Shown here: one piece after another, positions 8,955 to 18,000 of the stretch
Layout: each line of letters opens with the position of its first letter
How positions within the stretch are numbered: position 1 is the stretch's first letter
From: Hydrogenophaga sp. PAMC20947
GTDB taxonomy: Bacteria; Pseudomonadota; Gammaproteobacteria; Burkholderiales; Burkholderiaceae_C
Direction: 5' to 3'
Assembly (NCBI RefSeq): GCF_004795855.1
Contig: NZ_CP039252.1
Location: forward strand, 434,001 to 498,000
Length of the DNA stretch: 64,000 nt
Made by a program: the position numbers and the translations under genes
Notes under the pieces: generated by a model
Databases searched by the model: none
Told to the model about the DNA's origin: nothing
What the model saw: only the letters and a program-made list of their open reading frames with translations

Positions 8955-10226
8955 ATGACCCTGAACGAACGTTGGCAGCAGCTGGAAACCCTGCTGCAGA
9001 CCTTGTGGCGCGACACGCTCAATTTCCCCTGGCGCAACACCGCGGCGACGCTGCGCGAGCGCTTCGACGAAGACCAGTTGGGTGTGACCGCCAGCAGCCT
9101 GACTTTCACCACCACGATTTCGCTGGTGCCGCTGTTCACCGTCGCGCTGGCCATCTTCAGCGCTTTTCCCATGTTTGCGCGCATGCAGGACAGCGTGCAG
9201 AGGTGGTTGATCCAGAGCCTGGTGCCCGACAACATCGCCAAACAGGTGCTGAGCTACCTCAACCAGTTCGCGGCCGCGGCGGGCGAAATGGGGTGGGCGG
9301 GCGCCATCGCCCTGCTGGTCACGGCGCTCGCGCTGATTCTCACCATTGATCGCAAGCTCAACGACATCTGGCGGGTGCGCGAGAGCCGGCCTTTCACCCA
9401 GCGGGTGCTGGTTTACTGGGCCGTGCTCACCTTGGGTCCATTGATCCTGGCGGGCAGTCTGAGCTTGACGTCTTATGCGCTGTCTGCATCCAAGGGTTTG
9501 GTGACGACCTTGCCGGGCGCAGTGAAGTTCTTGCTGAGCACCTTGCAGTTTGTGTTGATGGGCGTGGGCATGGCGGCGCTGTACCGCTATGTGCCCAACA
9601 CCCGGGTGCGCTGGAGCCATGCGCTGGTGGGGGGGCTGTTTGTCGCGGTGGGGCTTGAGCTCGCCAAAAAACTGCTGGCGTGGTATCTCACGAGCGTGCC
9701 CACCTATTCGGTGGTGTACGGGACGTTTGCCAGTGTGCCGATCTTGCTGGTGTGGATCTATCTGGCCTGGGTGATCGTGTTGCTGGGTGCGGTGGTGACC
9801 GCCTATTTGCCGAGCTTGTTGTCGGGCATTGCGCGCCGTGCCGACACGCCGGGCTGGAATTTCATGCTTGCGCTGGAGAGCTTGCAGTTGCTGCGCCAGG
9901 CCCGGTCGAACGACGATCGAGGCATGAGCCTGGAGGCGATTGCCCAGAGGCTGCGGGTTGATCCGCTGAACCTCGAAGGTCCCGCCGGCCACATGGTGGC
10001 ACTGGACTGGCTGGCCCGCTTGAATGAAGAGGATGAGCGCTATGTGCTGTTGCTTGACCTCGAACACATGCCCTTGGCTGCATTGGCCGAGCGCCTGTTG
10101 CTGGGCCGCGTAGCCAGCACCCAGGTGTTTTGGACAGCCAGTGGCTGGAACCACATGAGCGTGGCCGATGCGCTGGCGCCGGGGGCTCCCATGCAAATGC
10201 CCTTTGCCCGTCCGACCACGACCTGA
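8955..10226 (+). CDS. YihY family inner-membrane protein
   Basis: A 423-aa protein of the YihY/BrkB family. Signature residues lie at the start (DQLGVTASSLTFTTTISLVPLFTVALAIFSAFP), with six predicted helices over residues 40-290 and the pore-like segment YSVVYGTFASVPILLVWIYLAW. A cytoplasmic tail of about 130 residues resembles a winged-helix fold. Members were once called ribonuclease BN by mistake; the real role is uncertain. ATG 8955 is preferred over an in-frame ATG at 8922. Confidence 0.9.
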   Translation: MTLNERWQQLETLLQTLWRDTLNFPWRNTAATLRERFDEDQLGVTASSLTFTTTISLVPLFTVALAIFSAFPMFARMQDSVQRWLIQSLVPDNIAKQVLSYLNQFAAAAGEMGWAGAIALLVTALALILTIDRKLNDIWRVRESRPFTQRVLVYWAVLTLGPLILAGSLSLTSYALSASKGLVTTLPGAVKFLLSTLQFVLMGVGMAALYRYVPNTRVRWSHALVGGLFVAVGLELAKKLLAWYLTSVPTYSVVYGTFASVPILLVWIYLAWVIVLLGAVVTAYLPSLLSGIARRADTPGWNFMLALESLQLLRQARSNDDRGMSLEAIAQRLRVDPLNLEGPAGHMVALDWLARLNEEDERYVLLLDLEHMPLAALAERLLLGRVASTQVFWTASGWNHMSVADALAPGAPMQMPFARPTTT

Positions 10227-10461
10227 AGGAAGGCGAACAACCTGTTGAAGGAATTGCGAGCCGCCATTGACCCTGCACCCTGATCAGGCGGAGGCCAAGG
10301 CCTTGTGCGGCCTGACGACCGTTCTTGTGGGATGTGGGTGGTGGTGGCATCCGGGTCGCAGCACAAAACCCATTTGGCCATCGGTTGGGGTTTGGCCAGC
10401 ACCCCGGTCTCGACCCTTCAAGCTTGCATTGAGGCCCGGGCCTGTTTGCCGGCGCGGGGCT

Positions 10462-10800
10462 TCAGAGCTTGACGTTGCCCAACCACATGTCCTTGTACAT
10501 CACCCAGTCGCCCATGAAGCTGTAGAGCGGGCGTTTGAAGCTGGCGGGTTTGTTTTTTTCAAATACAAAGTGACCAACCCAGGCACACGCATAGCCCGCC
10601 AGCAAGCCGTAGGCGAGGTACTGCAGTGAGCCGGTGTAAAACACCAGGGCCAGGCACACCAGTCCCAGTGAGCTGCCCAGAAAGTGCAGCCGGCGGCAGT
10701 TTGTATCACTGTGTTCGCCCAGGTAGAAGGGGTAAAACTCGGCAAAGGTCTGGAAATGCTGAGCAGAGGGTGCTGCTGTTTCGGAGGTGGCTTCGTTCAT
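10462..10800 (-). CDS. DUF962 / Mpo1-like membrane protein
   Basis: A 112-aa protein with two to three helices and the family segments FYPFYLGEHSDTNCRRLHFLGS and CAWVGHFVFEKNKPASFKRP. DUF962 proteins are related to yeast Mpo1, an iron-dependent fatty-acid alpha-dioxygenase, through their histidine pattern. AGGAGA sits 5 nt upstream of ATG 10800, which fixes the start. The 235 bp between this gene and the convergent YihY gene hold nothing I can identify. Confidence 0.85.
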   Translation of the reverse strand: MNEATSETAAPSAQHFQTFAEFYPFYLGEHSDTNCRRLHFLGSSLGLVCLALVFYTGSLQYLAYGLLAGYACAWVGHFVFEKNKPASFKRPLYSFMGDWVMYKDMWLGNVKL

Positions 10801-10916
10801 GGATCTCTCCTGTTGTTGTTCTGCAAAACGGGCTGATGAGCGACGATACCGTCCAACGTGTGCTGCCCATGACACAGGGTTTGCACCGCGTCACACTCAG
10901 TCAGCACGTTTTCAGT

Positions 10917-12215
10917 TTAGACCGTGGCGAAAGGGGCGTGCAAGAAACCCCTGAAACGTGCGCGACCGCCTCGCACGGGTGGCGCTGTCAGGTGGTAGCC
11001 GGGAAACCGTTGCAGAAAGCGACCGATGGCGATCCGCCCTTCGAGTCTGGCCAAGCTCAGGCCTGCGCATTGGTGGATCCCGAAACCAAAAGCCAGGTGC
11101 TTGTTGGGGGAGCGCTGCAGATCGAGCGTTTCGGGCAACGCGAATGCCGCTGGATCGCGGTTGGCTGCACCAATGCACAGGGTGACCAGGCTGCCGACCG
11201 GCAAATCCACGCCACTCAACTGGGTGGCGTGGACCACGCGGCGGTTGCCCAGCTGGTTGGAGGATTCGTACCGCAAGAACTCGTCCACCGCTGCCGAGAG
11301 CACGGCTTCGTGGGCCGCTGCATCGTGGTCCACTGCGGCCATGTTGCGCAGCAGCTTGTCTTTGGTTTCTGGAAACTCCTGCAGCAGGATCAGGCCATTG
11401 CCGATCAGATTGGTGGTGGTTTCATGGCCGGCGTTGAGCAAGAAGATGCAGTTTTGCAGCAACTCGACTTCGCTCAATTGTTCGCCGTTCGCCTCGCCCT
11501 GGACCAGGCGGGTGAGCACGTCGCGCTCGGGGTCACCGGGGCGAAGCCGTCGCTCGGCCACAAGACCTTTGAGGTAGGTCAGCATGGCGGTCACGCTGCG
11601 GTCGCCTTCGACCTGCTGCGCCGGTGTGATCACGGGTTCCAGGGCCCCCAGAATGGACAGCGACCATTGGCGCAACGGGCCGCGCTCGCCCTCGTGAATA
11701 CCCAGCAAATTGCCGATGATATCCACGGGAATGGCGGAGGCGAAGTCTTCGATCAGGTCGCCACCCCCCTGGGCTTCGATGCGATCCAGCAGCTTGTCAA
11801 CGAGCTGGATGAGGCCGGGCTCCATGTCGGCAATGGCTCGGCGGGTGAGCGCGCCCATGATGAGTTTGCGCACGCGGGTATGCAGCGGCGGATCGTTGAA
11901 CACGAGGCTGGTGGTGTGGTGCTCAAACAGCGGCGAGCCAGCGCCGTATTTGGGCGCGAATTCCACGTGTTTGTCGGAACTGAAGTGCTGAGCATCGCGG
12001 TACACCGCCATCAGATCCGCATGGCGGGTCAGAAAGACCGAACCGTCGGGCATGCGCTTGATGGGTTCGGTCTCCCGGAGCTCGGTGTAGACCGGGTAGG
12101 GGTTGGCCAGGAAATCGGGTGGCAGGGCCCGCAGGTCAAAGCCGGATGCAACGGCCTGAGCGCGTTCCCGGGTCATGGCGGGCGTGATGGTTTGTGGGGC
12201 GAGGGGCGTGGTCAT
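10917..12215 (-). CDS. cytochrome P450
   Basis: A soluble bacterial P450 of 432 aa. The I-helix oxygen-activation motif AGHETT (262-267), the K-helix ExxR (E312-R315) and the heme loop FGFGIHQCAG with thiolate Cys383 are all intact. The sequence resembles CYP107/CYP109-like hydroxylases that take fatty or terpenoid substrates, but specificity is not readable. No ferredoxin or reductase gene is adjacent, so it must use redox partners encoded elsewhere. Confidence 0.95.
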   Translation of the reverse strand: MTTPLAPQTITPAMTRERAQAVASGFDLRALPPDFLANPYPVYTELRETEPIKRMPDGSVFLTRHADLMAVYRDAQHFSSDKHVEFAPKYGAGSPLFEHHTTSLVFNDPPLHTRVRKLIMGALTRRAIADMEPGLIQLVDKLLDRIEAQGGGDLIEDFASAIPVDIIGNLLGIHEGERGPLRQWSLSILGALEPVITPAQQVEGDRSVTAMLTYLKGLVAERRLRPGDPERDVLTRLVQGEANGEQLSEVELLQNCIFLLNAGHETTTNLIGNGLILLQEFPETKDKLLRNMAAVDHDAAAHEAVLSAAVDEFLRYESSNQLGNRRVVHATQLSGVDLPVGSLVTLCIGAANRDPAAFALPETLDLQRSPNKHLAFGFGIHQCAGLSLARLEGRIAIGRFLQRFPGYHLTAPPVRGGRARFRGFLHAPFATV

Positions 12216-12412
12216 GGTGCCATTCTGGCAGTGCTGACCGGTTTTGCCGCACAAGGCCGGTCAACCGCGGGCGCGCCCGAGACTGCAAAACCCCTTACCA
12301 TCCGGGCCCTCTTGTCTGCTGGGGTGTATGGCGGTGTAGGCTTCGGTTTCTCTACCGTGATGGTTTCCCGCATGGTGAATAATTCACTCACTTTTCTCGC
12401 CTGTTGTTTGCC

Positions 12413-13510
12413 ATGCCTCCCCCTGCTCCCGAGCCACCCATCGACATCGTTTACCTCTGGGTAGATGGCAACGACCCTGTCTGGCGGGCCAAGCGGCACC
12501 AGGCAGCCTTGTGCATGGGTGCCGCAGAAACACAGGCGCTGGCGCCCTTTGGCAATGTGGAGGGACGGTTTCGGGACAACGACGAGCTGCGCTACAGCCT
12601 GCGAGCACTGGAGCGGTTTTTCCCCGGACATGGCCATGTCTACCTTGTGACCGATGGGCAGACGCCGCCGTGGCTGCGTGCCTCCAGCCGCCTCACGTTG
12701 GTGGGCCACAAGGACCTGCTGCCGGCCGACCGCCTGCCCACGTTTGATTCCGGCAACATCGAGTCCTACATCCATCGAATTCCGGGGCTGTCCGAACGCT
12801 ATTTTTACCTCAACGACGACGTTTTTTTTGGGGCCCCCGTGCAGCTGGACCACTGGTTCTGGCGGGACGGCTTCTATGCCGCTTGGTCTGACGATCCAGA
12901 CGTGCCTGAAGGCCCGATGCGTCCCGACGACAACTCGCTGGAAAATGCCAGCCGCTTGTCGGGACAGTGGCTGAACGATCTGCCTTCGCTCATGGCCGCG
13001 GACTATTGCCACACGCCCCGCACCTTTGCGCATTCGCCCCGGCCCATGCTGAAGTCGCTGCTGTTTCGGCTGGAAGCCGAAGCGCCCGAGCTGTTTGAAC
13101 GGGTGCGTTCGGGCGTGTTCCGCGCCTGGGACAATCCGACCCTGGTGTCCGACTTTGTGCTGCGCTGGGCGCTGGCGCACGGCGTGGCCAAGATTCGGGA
13201 ATACGCGCACCTGTACGTGGCCACAGGCGATACCGATCAATCGGACCAGCTCGCTGCGCTGGTGCGAGACAGTGGGCGGCTGGACTTTTTTTGCGTCAAC
13301 GACACCACCGACGATGCACATGGCCAAGACCCCCGGCTGGCCCAGGTGAAGGCCTCGTTGCAGAGCCTTTTTCCGCAGGCCTCGCAATTCGAAACCGACC
13401 AGAGCCTGGGCGTTGTGCATGCCACGCACAAAGGGACGCAGCACACCCGGGCACACCCGCCCCGGCAGCCAGAGAAACCTGGCCAGCGGGTGCGCCGATC
13501 AGGGTCTTGA
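12413..13510 (+). CDS. Stealth-family sugar phosphotransferase
   Basis: A 365-aa protein with Stealth conserved regions: CR1 IDIVYLWVDGNDPVW (10-24), CR2 from RFRDNDELRYSLRALERFFP through FYLNDDVFFG (53-140), then CR3/CR4-type segments with HSPRPMLKSL and the DD/N pairs. Stealth enzymes transfer hexose-1-phosphate from a nucleotide sugar onto a polysaccharide chain. No capsule cluster is adjacent. A TTG at 12404 is an alternative start. The 3' end overlaps the end of a convergent pseudogene by 12 bp. Confidence 0.88.
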   Translation: MPPPAPEPPIDIVYLWVDGNDPVWRAKRHQAALCMGAAETQALAPFGNVEGRFRDNDELRYSLRALERFFPGHGHVYLVTDGQTPPWLRASSRLTLVGHKDLLPADRLPTFDSGNIESYIHRIPGLSERYFYLNDDVFFGAPVQLDHWFWRDGFYAAWSDDPDVPEGPMRPDDNSLENASRLSGQWLNDLPSLMAADYCHTPRTFAHSPRPMLKSLLFRLEAEAPELFERVRSGVFRAWDNPTLVSDFVLRWALAHGVAKIREYAHLYVATGDTDQSDQLAALVRDSGRLDFFCVNDTTDDAHGQDPRLAQVKASLQSLFPQASQFETDQSLGVVHATHKGTQHTRAHPPRQPEKPGQRVRRSGS

Positions 13511-13801
13511 TCTTTTGCCCCGTTGTTCGGGCGCTCGAGCTTGCCGCGCGTGACTCGCCCGGCGGCGCTGGGTGGCGGGGTGGCGCTGCGTGGCGTGATT
13601 GGTGGTGCGGCCCGCCATCCGCTCGCGCCACATTTTGAATGAGCGCAGCTTCAATTCCTGCCGCGCAAGGACCACCTCGGCGGTCTCGTTGAGCCGAAAC
13701 CGACGCTCAATGGCTTCAAGTGGCGTCCGGTCTTCTTACGCCATTTCAATGACCCGAGACACTTCGGCTGGGCACCGCGGGCCAGCTGGCGGGTTGCTCA
13801 T
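13499..13801 (-). pseudogene. DUF2805 (TIGR03643) family gene with premature stop
   Basis: The minus-strand frame from ATG 13801 reads VSRVIEMA, then TAA, then EDRTPLEAIERRFRL, and continues through QELKLRSFKMWRERMAGRTTNH to a TGA at 13499-13501. The family motif is IIEMAWEDRTPFEAI, so the stop replaces the invariant Trp codon (TGG to TAA, two base changes). The rest of the domain is well conserved. Its ATG overlaps the stop of the upstream hydrolase pseudogene (ATGA), so the two formed an operon. The stop should be confirmed from reads, as it could be an assembly error. Confidence 0.78.
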
Positions 13802-14615
13802 GTTTTCAGAAAGTCTCGAATCGCAGCCAGGGTTTCGTCGGGCGCTTCGGTCATCTGGTTGTGGCCGACCGGCACTTTGACCACTTGGTGAATCTTGCCC
13901 GCTGATTGAGCCACCTTGATCAAACCCTGGGCGGCTTTGGGGTGGTCATCTGGTCGACGGCGCCCAACAAGAACAGAACAGGGCAGGTCACCTTCTCCAT
14001 GGCTGCCTCGCCGCCCGCGTAGGTGTCGCAGGCCACAAAGCCTCGGTGAAAGACGTTGACCTGGGTATTGCTGGCGAGCACGCGGCGGCCCAGTGCCATG
14101 CCGGCGCCATAGACCCAGGTACCAGGGCCCAGCGCGGACGGTGGGGGGGCCAGCGTGCTTCGAGAAAACACGTTGACCATGGTCATGGCTTTGACCGGAT
14201 CGTTCAGCGACGCTTCGATCAGCGCCGGAGACACTTTCATGGGGTAAGCCGTACCGACCAGCGCCAGATGGCTCACCCGTTCTTTCAGGCGTGCGGCGGC
14301 TTCCAGCGCGATCAAAGATCCCCAGCTGTGGCCGACCAGTGCGGCCTTTTGCACGCCGGCCGCGTCCAGCAGGGCCGCAATGAAATCAGCCGCTGCCTCG
14401 ACCGTGGCGGGCGCTTCGCCCTCGCTCTTGCAGTGGCCGGGCAGGTCAACGGCCAGTACGTTCCAGCCGTGGTGGGCCAGGTAACGGCTTTGCAGTATCC
14501 AGACGCTGTGGTCGTTGAGCACGCCGTGGATGAAGACCACGGTGGGCTGGGCGGGGTCGAAGGGCTTGCCGCCGGTGTAGCAGTAGGTTGGGGCGCCGTT
14601 GACTTGGAGGAACAT
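13798..14615 (-). pseudogene. alpha/beta hydrolase, frameshifted near 13935
   Basis: Alpha/beta hydrolase with nucleophile elbow VGHSWGS (Ser97) and acid D221. The uninterrupted frame ends at 13920 after only 231 residues, just past the acid. A single missing G between 13934 and 13935 explains this: in the adjacent frame the sequence continues AAQGLIKVAQSAGKIHQVV, then VPVGHNQMTEAPDETLAAI, to a TGA at 13798-13800. That segment supplies the missing catalytic His. The start overlaps the metY stop by one base. Either a true pseudogene or a one-base sequencing error. Confidence 0.85.
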
Positions 14616-15922
14616 CAGACACCTGCCTTTTCTGCGGCCTTGAGCGCGCGCTTCAAATCATCGATCAGATCGTCGGCATCCTCCAGCCCGATGGACAGGC
14701 GAATGGTGCCCGGGCCGATGCCGGCCCCCGTCAGTGCGTCGTCGCTCATGCGGAAGTGGGTGGTGCTGGCGGGATGGATCACGAGTGAGCGGCAGTCGCC
14801 CACATTGGCCAGGTGGCTGAAAATTTTCAGCGCTTCAATGAAGGCCTTGCCCTGTTCGCGCGAGCCCTTGATGTCAAAGCTGAACACGGCGCCTGCGCCT
14901 TTGGCGCCGTGGCGCAAGAGCTTGTTGGCCAGCGCATGGCTGGGATGTGTTTCCAGGATCGGGTGGCCCACGCGGCTCACCAAGGGGTGGCTGGCGAGGA
15001 ACTGCACCACTTTTTCCGTGTTGGCCATGTGGCGGTCCATGCGCAGCGACAGGGTTTCGATGCCCTGCAGGATGAGCCAGGCGCTGTGGGGCGAGAGGCA
15101 GGCGCCGAAGTCGCGCAGGCCTTCTCGGCGGGCGCGCAGCAGGAAAGCGCCGACGGTGCTCTCTTCGCTGAACACCATGTTGTGAAAGCCTTCATAGGCT
15201 TCGGTGAGCTCGGGGAATTTCCCCGATTTTTCCCAGTCGAAACTGCCGCCATCGACCAGCACGCCGCCGATCACGGTGCCGTGGCCGCTGAGGAATTTGG
15301 TGGCTGAGTGGTAGACGATGTCGGCGCCGTGATCGAGCGGCTTGATCAGGTAAGGCGTGGTCAGGGTGGAGTCGACCAGCAACGGCACTTTGGCTTCGTG
15401 CGCGATCTGCGCCACGGTCGGGATGTCGAGCACATCCAGGCCCGGGTTGCCCACGGTCTCACCAAAAAACAGCTTGGTGTTGGGCCGCACAGCGGCGCGC
15501 CAGCCATCGATGTCACCCGGTTTCACAAACGTGGTGTCGATCCCGAATCGGCGCAGCGTGTAGTGCAGCAGGTTCTGGCTGCCACCGTAGAGCGCGGTGC
15601 TGGCAACGATGTGTGAGCCCGCTCCCATGAGCGTCGCAACCGCCAGGTGCAGCGCGGCCTGGCCGCTGGCGGTGCTGATGGCGCCAATGCCGCCTTCGAG
15701 CGCGGCCATGCGCTGCTCGAACACGGCGTTGGTCGGGTTGCTGATGCGGCTGTAGACATGCCCGGGTCTCTCCAGATTGAACAGGGCCGCCGCGTGGTCA
15801 CTGGATTCAAAGACGAAGGACGTCGAGAGGTGAATCGGCACGGCACGGGCACCCGTGGCGTCGGGCGCTGCACCCGCATGCAGGGCCAGCGTGTCGAAGC
15901 CGGGATCGGAATATCCGGACAT
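14615..15922 (-). CDS. metY: O-acetylhomoserine sulfhydrylase (Cys/Met metabolism PLP enzyme)
   Basis: A 435-aa PLP-dependent gamma-replacement enzyme that makes homocysteine from an acylated homoserine and sulfide. The N-terminus FDTLALHAG and SRISNPTNAVFEQRMAALEGG, and the PLP lysine K209 in HSATKFLSGHG, are typical. The length of about 430 residues fits the O-acetylhomoserine group better than the shorter MetZ. ATG 15922 begins at the conserved N-terminus. The stop overlaps the start of the hydrolase gene. I saw no SAM-type riboswitch in the 184 bp upstream. Confidence 0.92.
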   Translation of the reverse strand: MSGYSDPGFDTLALHAGAAPDATGARAVPIHLSTSFVFESSDHAAALFNLERPGHVYSRISNPTNAVFEQRMAALEGGIGAISTASGQAALHLAVATLMGAGSHIVASTALYGGSQNLLHYTLRRFGIDTTFVKPGDIDGWRAAVRPNTKLFFGETVGNPGLDVLDIPTVAQIAHEAKVPLLVDSTLTTPYLIKPLDHGADIVYHSATKFLSGHGTVIGGVLVDGGSFDWEKSGKFPELTEAYEGFHNMVFSEESTVGAFLLRARREGLRDFGACLSPHSAWLILQGIETLSLRMDRHMANTEKVVQFLASHPLVSRVGHPILETHPSHALANKLLRHGAKGAGAVFSFDIKGSREQGKAFIEALKIFSHLANVGDCRSLVIHPASTTHFRMSDDALTGAGIGPGTIRLSIGLEDADDLIDDLKRALKAAEKAGV

Positions 15923-16106
15923 AGGTCTGTGTCTCCAGAAAGGTTTCAAAGGCTTCACGAAGACGCTCTGGCCCGGGAGCCGCCATGGGCAGCAAGGGCC
16001 ATGGTCGCGCAGGCGGCGGCTCTTCGTGGGTTTTTCCACGATTGTGGGCTATATTCGTTCCCATGCCAGACGGGCTGGCGACAACGCACCTCAGAGGAGA
16101 ACAGCC

Positions 16107-16580
16107 ATGAAAGTCAGTGACATCCTTCGCGTCAAAGGCGGAACCCTGTTCACATGCCACCCCGACGATCCCCTGACCAAGGCAGTGGAAAGCATGGCCG
16201 ATCGCGATATCGGCTCGCTGGCGGTGATCGAGCACGGGGAGCTGGTGGGGATGTTGACCTTCCGGGAGTTGATTCATACCCTGGCGAAGAACGGCGGCAA
16301 CGTGGGCGACCAATCGGTGCGGGCGGTGATGGACGATCACCCCATGAGCTGCACGCCCCAGACCGAGCTGGAACAGGTTCGCCCCTTGATGCTGGAGCGC
16401 CACACCCGATACATGCCGGTGATGGACAACAAGATGCTGATGGGCGTCATCAGCTTTTACGATGTGGCCCGGGCCGTGGTGGATAGCCAGAATTTTGAGA
16501 ACAAGATGCTCAAGGCGTATATCCGTGACTGGCCCCAGGAAGAAACCACGGATGGCAAAAACGAACCCAACTTCCCCTGA
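16107..16580 (+). CDS. CBS-domain protein
   Basis: A 157-aa protein made of two CBS motifs (about residues 8-63 and 72-128), with the second-motif signatures HTRYMPVMDNKMLMGVISFYDVARAV. CBS pairs bind adenosyl nucleotides and usually sense energy state; the partner is unknown. ATG 16107 has AGAGGAGA at the right distance. It diverges from metY and is followed by a strong bidirectional terminator. Confidence 0.9.
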   Translation: MKVSDILRVKGGTLFTCHPDDPLTKAVESMADRDIGSLAVIEHGELVGMLTFRELIHTLAKNGGNVGDQSVRAVMDDHPMSCTPQTELEQVRPLMLERHTRYMPVMDNKMLMGVISFYDVARAVVDSQNFENKMLKAYIRDWPQEETTDGKNEPNFP

Positions 16581-16597
16581 CGTTTGAGCGCAGCTGG

Positions 16598-16634
16598 AAA
16601 CAGAAATGCCCCGTTTTCCGGGGCATTTCTGTTT
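16598..16634. terminator. bidirectional rho-independent terminator
   Basis: A perfect 15-bp stem (16598-16612 with 16620-16634) around a 7-nt loop, flanked by A-rich and T-rich arms. It lies between the convergent CBS gene and phaZ, so it should terminate both transcripts. Confidence 0.85.
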
Positions 16635-16649
16635 CTGAGACGATTGAGT

Positions 16650-17867
16650 TCAAGCCGCGTTGGCGTGAATCATTTCCCTGACCCGCGGGTAAATCTGCTG
16701 ATTCCATCGGCGCCCGCTGAACACGCCGTAGTGACCGACACCCGTTTGAACATGGTGCGTCTTGCGGTAAGGGCGCACGCTGCTGCACAGGTCTTGTGCG
16801 GCAACTGTCTGACCGACGGAACAGATATCGTCCCGCTCGCCCTCTACCGTCATGAGCGCGGTACGGCGGATGGCGGCTGGATTGACCGTGCGGCCCTGGT
16901 ATTGCAGCGCGCCGCGCGGCAGATCGTAGGTTTGAAAGACTTTTTCCACGGTATCCAGATAGAACTCGGCCGGCAGATCGTTGACCGCCAAGTATTCCTC
17001 GTAAAAATTCTGGATGGTGGCGGCTTCTTCGGTGCGCCCGTTTTCCAGGTGGTCGTAGATGTTGCGAAACGACTGTTTGTGGCGTTCCGGGTTCATGCTC
17101 AAGAAAGCGCTGAGTTGCACGAAACCGGGATAAACGCGGCGCATGAACCCTGCGTGGGGCAATGGCACATGGCTGATCAGATTCTTCTTGAACCACTCGA
17201 TGGGCTTGCTGGTGGCGAGCCTGTTGACTTCGGTGGGGTTGACACGGCAGTCCACCGGGCCGGCCATCAGCGTGAGACTGCTGGGTTGGGCCGGGTTGTC
17301 GTCTTCGGCCATGATGGCGGTGGCCGCCAATGCCGCCACGCAGGGCTGGCAGACCGCCACCATGTGCACGCCTGGGCCGATGGCCTCAGTGAACCGGATC
17401 ATGTAGGTGACGTAGTCGTCCAGACTGAAGGCGCCGTGGCGCAAAGAAACATCGCGGGCGTTGTGCCAGTCGGTGATGTAAACATCGTGGTCCTGCAACA
17501 GGGTGCGGGCAGTTTCGCGCAGCAGGGTCGCAAAGTGGCCCGACAGCGGGGCCACCAGCAACACCGGGGGGTGCGAGGGCAGTGTGCTGTCGTCTTTGCG
17601 GAAGTGCAGCAGCGACCCAAAAGGCAGGGTGAGCACACATTCTTCCACGATGGGCACCTCGCTGCCTTCAGAAACCACACGCTGGATGTCATAAGGAGGG
17701 CGGCTGTGTGTGAGTCGCAGGCGAGATAGCACGTCGCAAGCGGCGGTCACTTTGCGCAACACGCTGCGCTCGGTTTTTTCCATCCAGAGCGACTGACTGA
17801 GGTGCTGCGCCGTGAGGCGCATCGGTGACATCAGGTCGGACTGCAGTTGGTAAGCCTGATACAGCAT
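16650..17867 (-). CDS. phaZ: intracellular polyhydroxyalkanoate depolymerase
   Basis: A 405-aa enzyme that mobilises stored PHB granules. The N-terminus MLYQAYQLQSDLMSPMR and the active-site segment VCQPCVAAL (170-180) match the PhaZ1 type, which uses Cys rather than Ser as nucleophile; C176 is the likely residue. The C-terminal GVGHYGVFSGRRW supplies the His. ATG 17867 matches family N-termini. It is alone between a terminator and a divergent GST-like gene. Confidence 0.93.
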   Translation of the reverse strand: MLYQAYQLQSDLMSPMRLTAQHLSQSLWMEKTERSVLRKVTAACDVLSRLRLTHSRPPYDIQRVVSEGSEVPIVEECVLTLPFGSLLHFRKDDSTLPSHPPVLLVAPLSGHFATLLRETARTLLQDHDVYITDWHNARDVSLRHGAFSLDDYVTYMIRFTEAIGPGVHMVAVCQPCVAALAATAIMAEDDNPAQPSSLTLMAGPVDCRVNPTEVNRLATSKPIEWFKKNLISHVPLPHAGFMRRVYPGFVQLSAFLSMNPERHKQSFRNIYDHLENGRTEEAATIQNFYEEYLAVNDLPAEFYLDTVEKVFQTYDLPRGALQYQGRTVNPAAIRRTALMTVEGERDDICSVGQTVAAQDLCSSVRPYRKTHHVQTGVGHYGVFSGRRWNQQIYPRVREMIHANAA

Positions 17868-18000
17868 GGGTGTCTCCGTTGATCGATATGGGGGTCTCAC
17901 GCAAGGATCAGGCCAAGTTTGTATGCCCCAATTTTGTGCAAATGGCGGTCAAATCGTGGCACAGGGCTTGCTCAGTGTGTCGCTTCTCAAGGAGAAATCA

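Noticed and set aside
8598..10196. 532-codon frame antisense to the YihY gene.
   Set aside because: Overlaps the clear YihY and DUF2069 genes and has shadow-type composition.
16598..16634. Palindrome considered as an operator.
   Set aside because: Its position between convergent genes and the A/T-rich flanks make it a bidirectional terminator.
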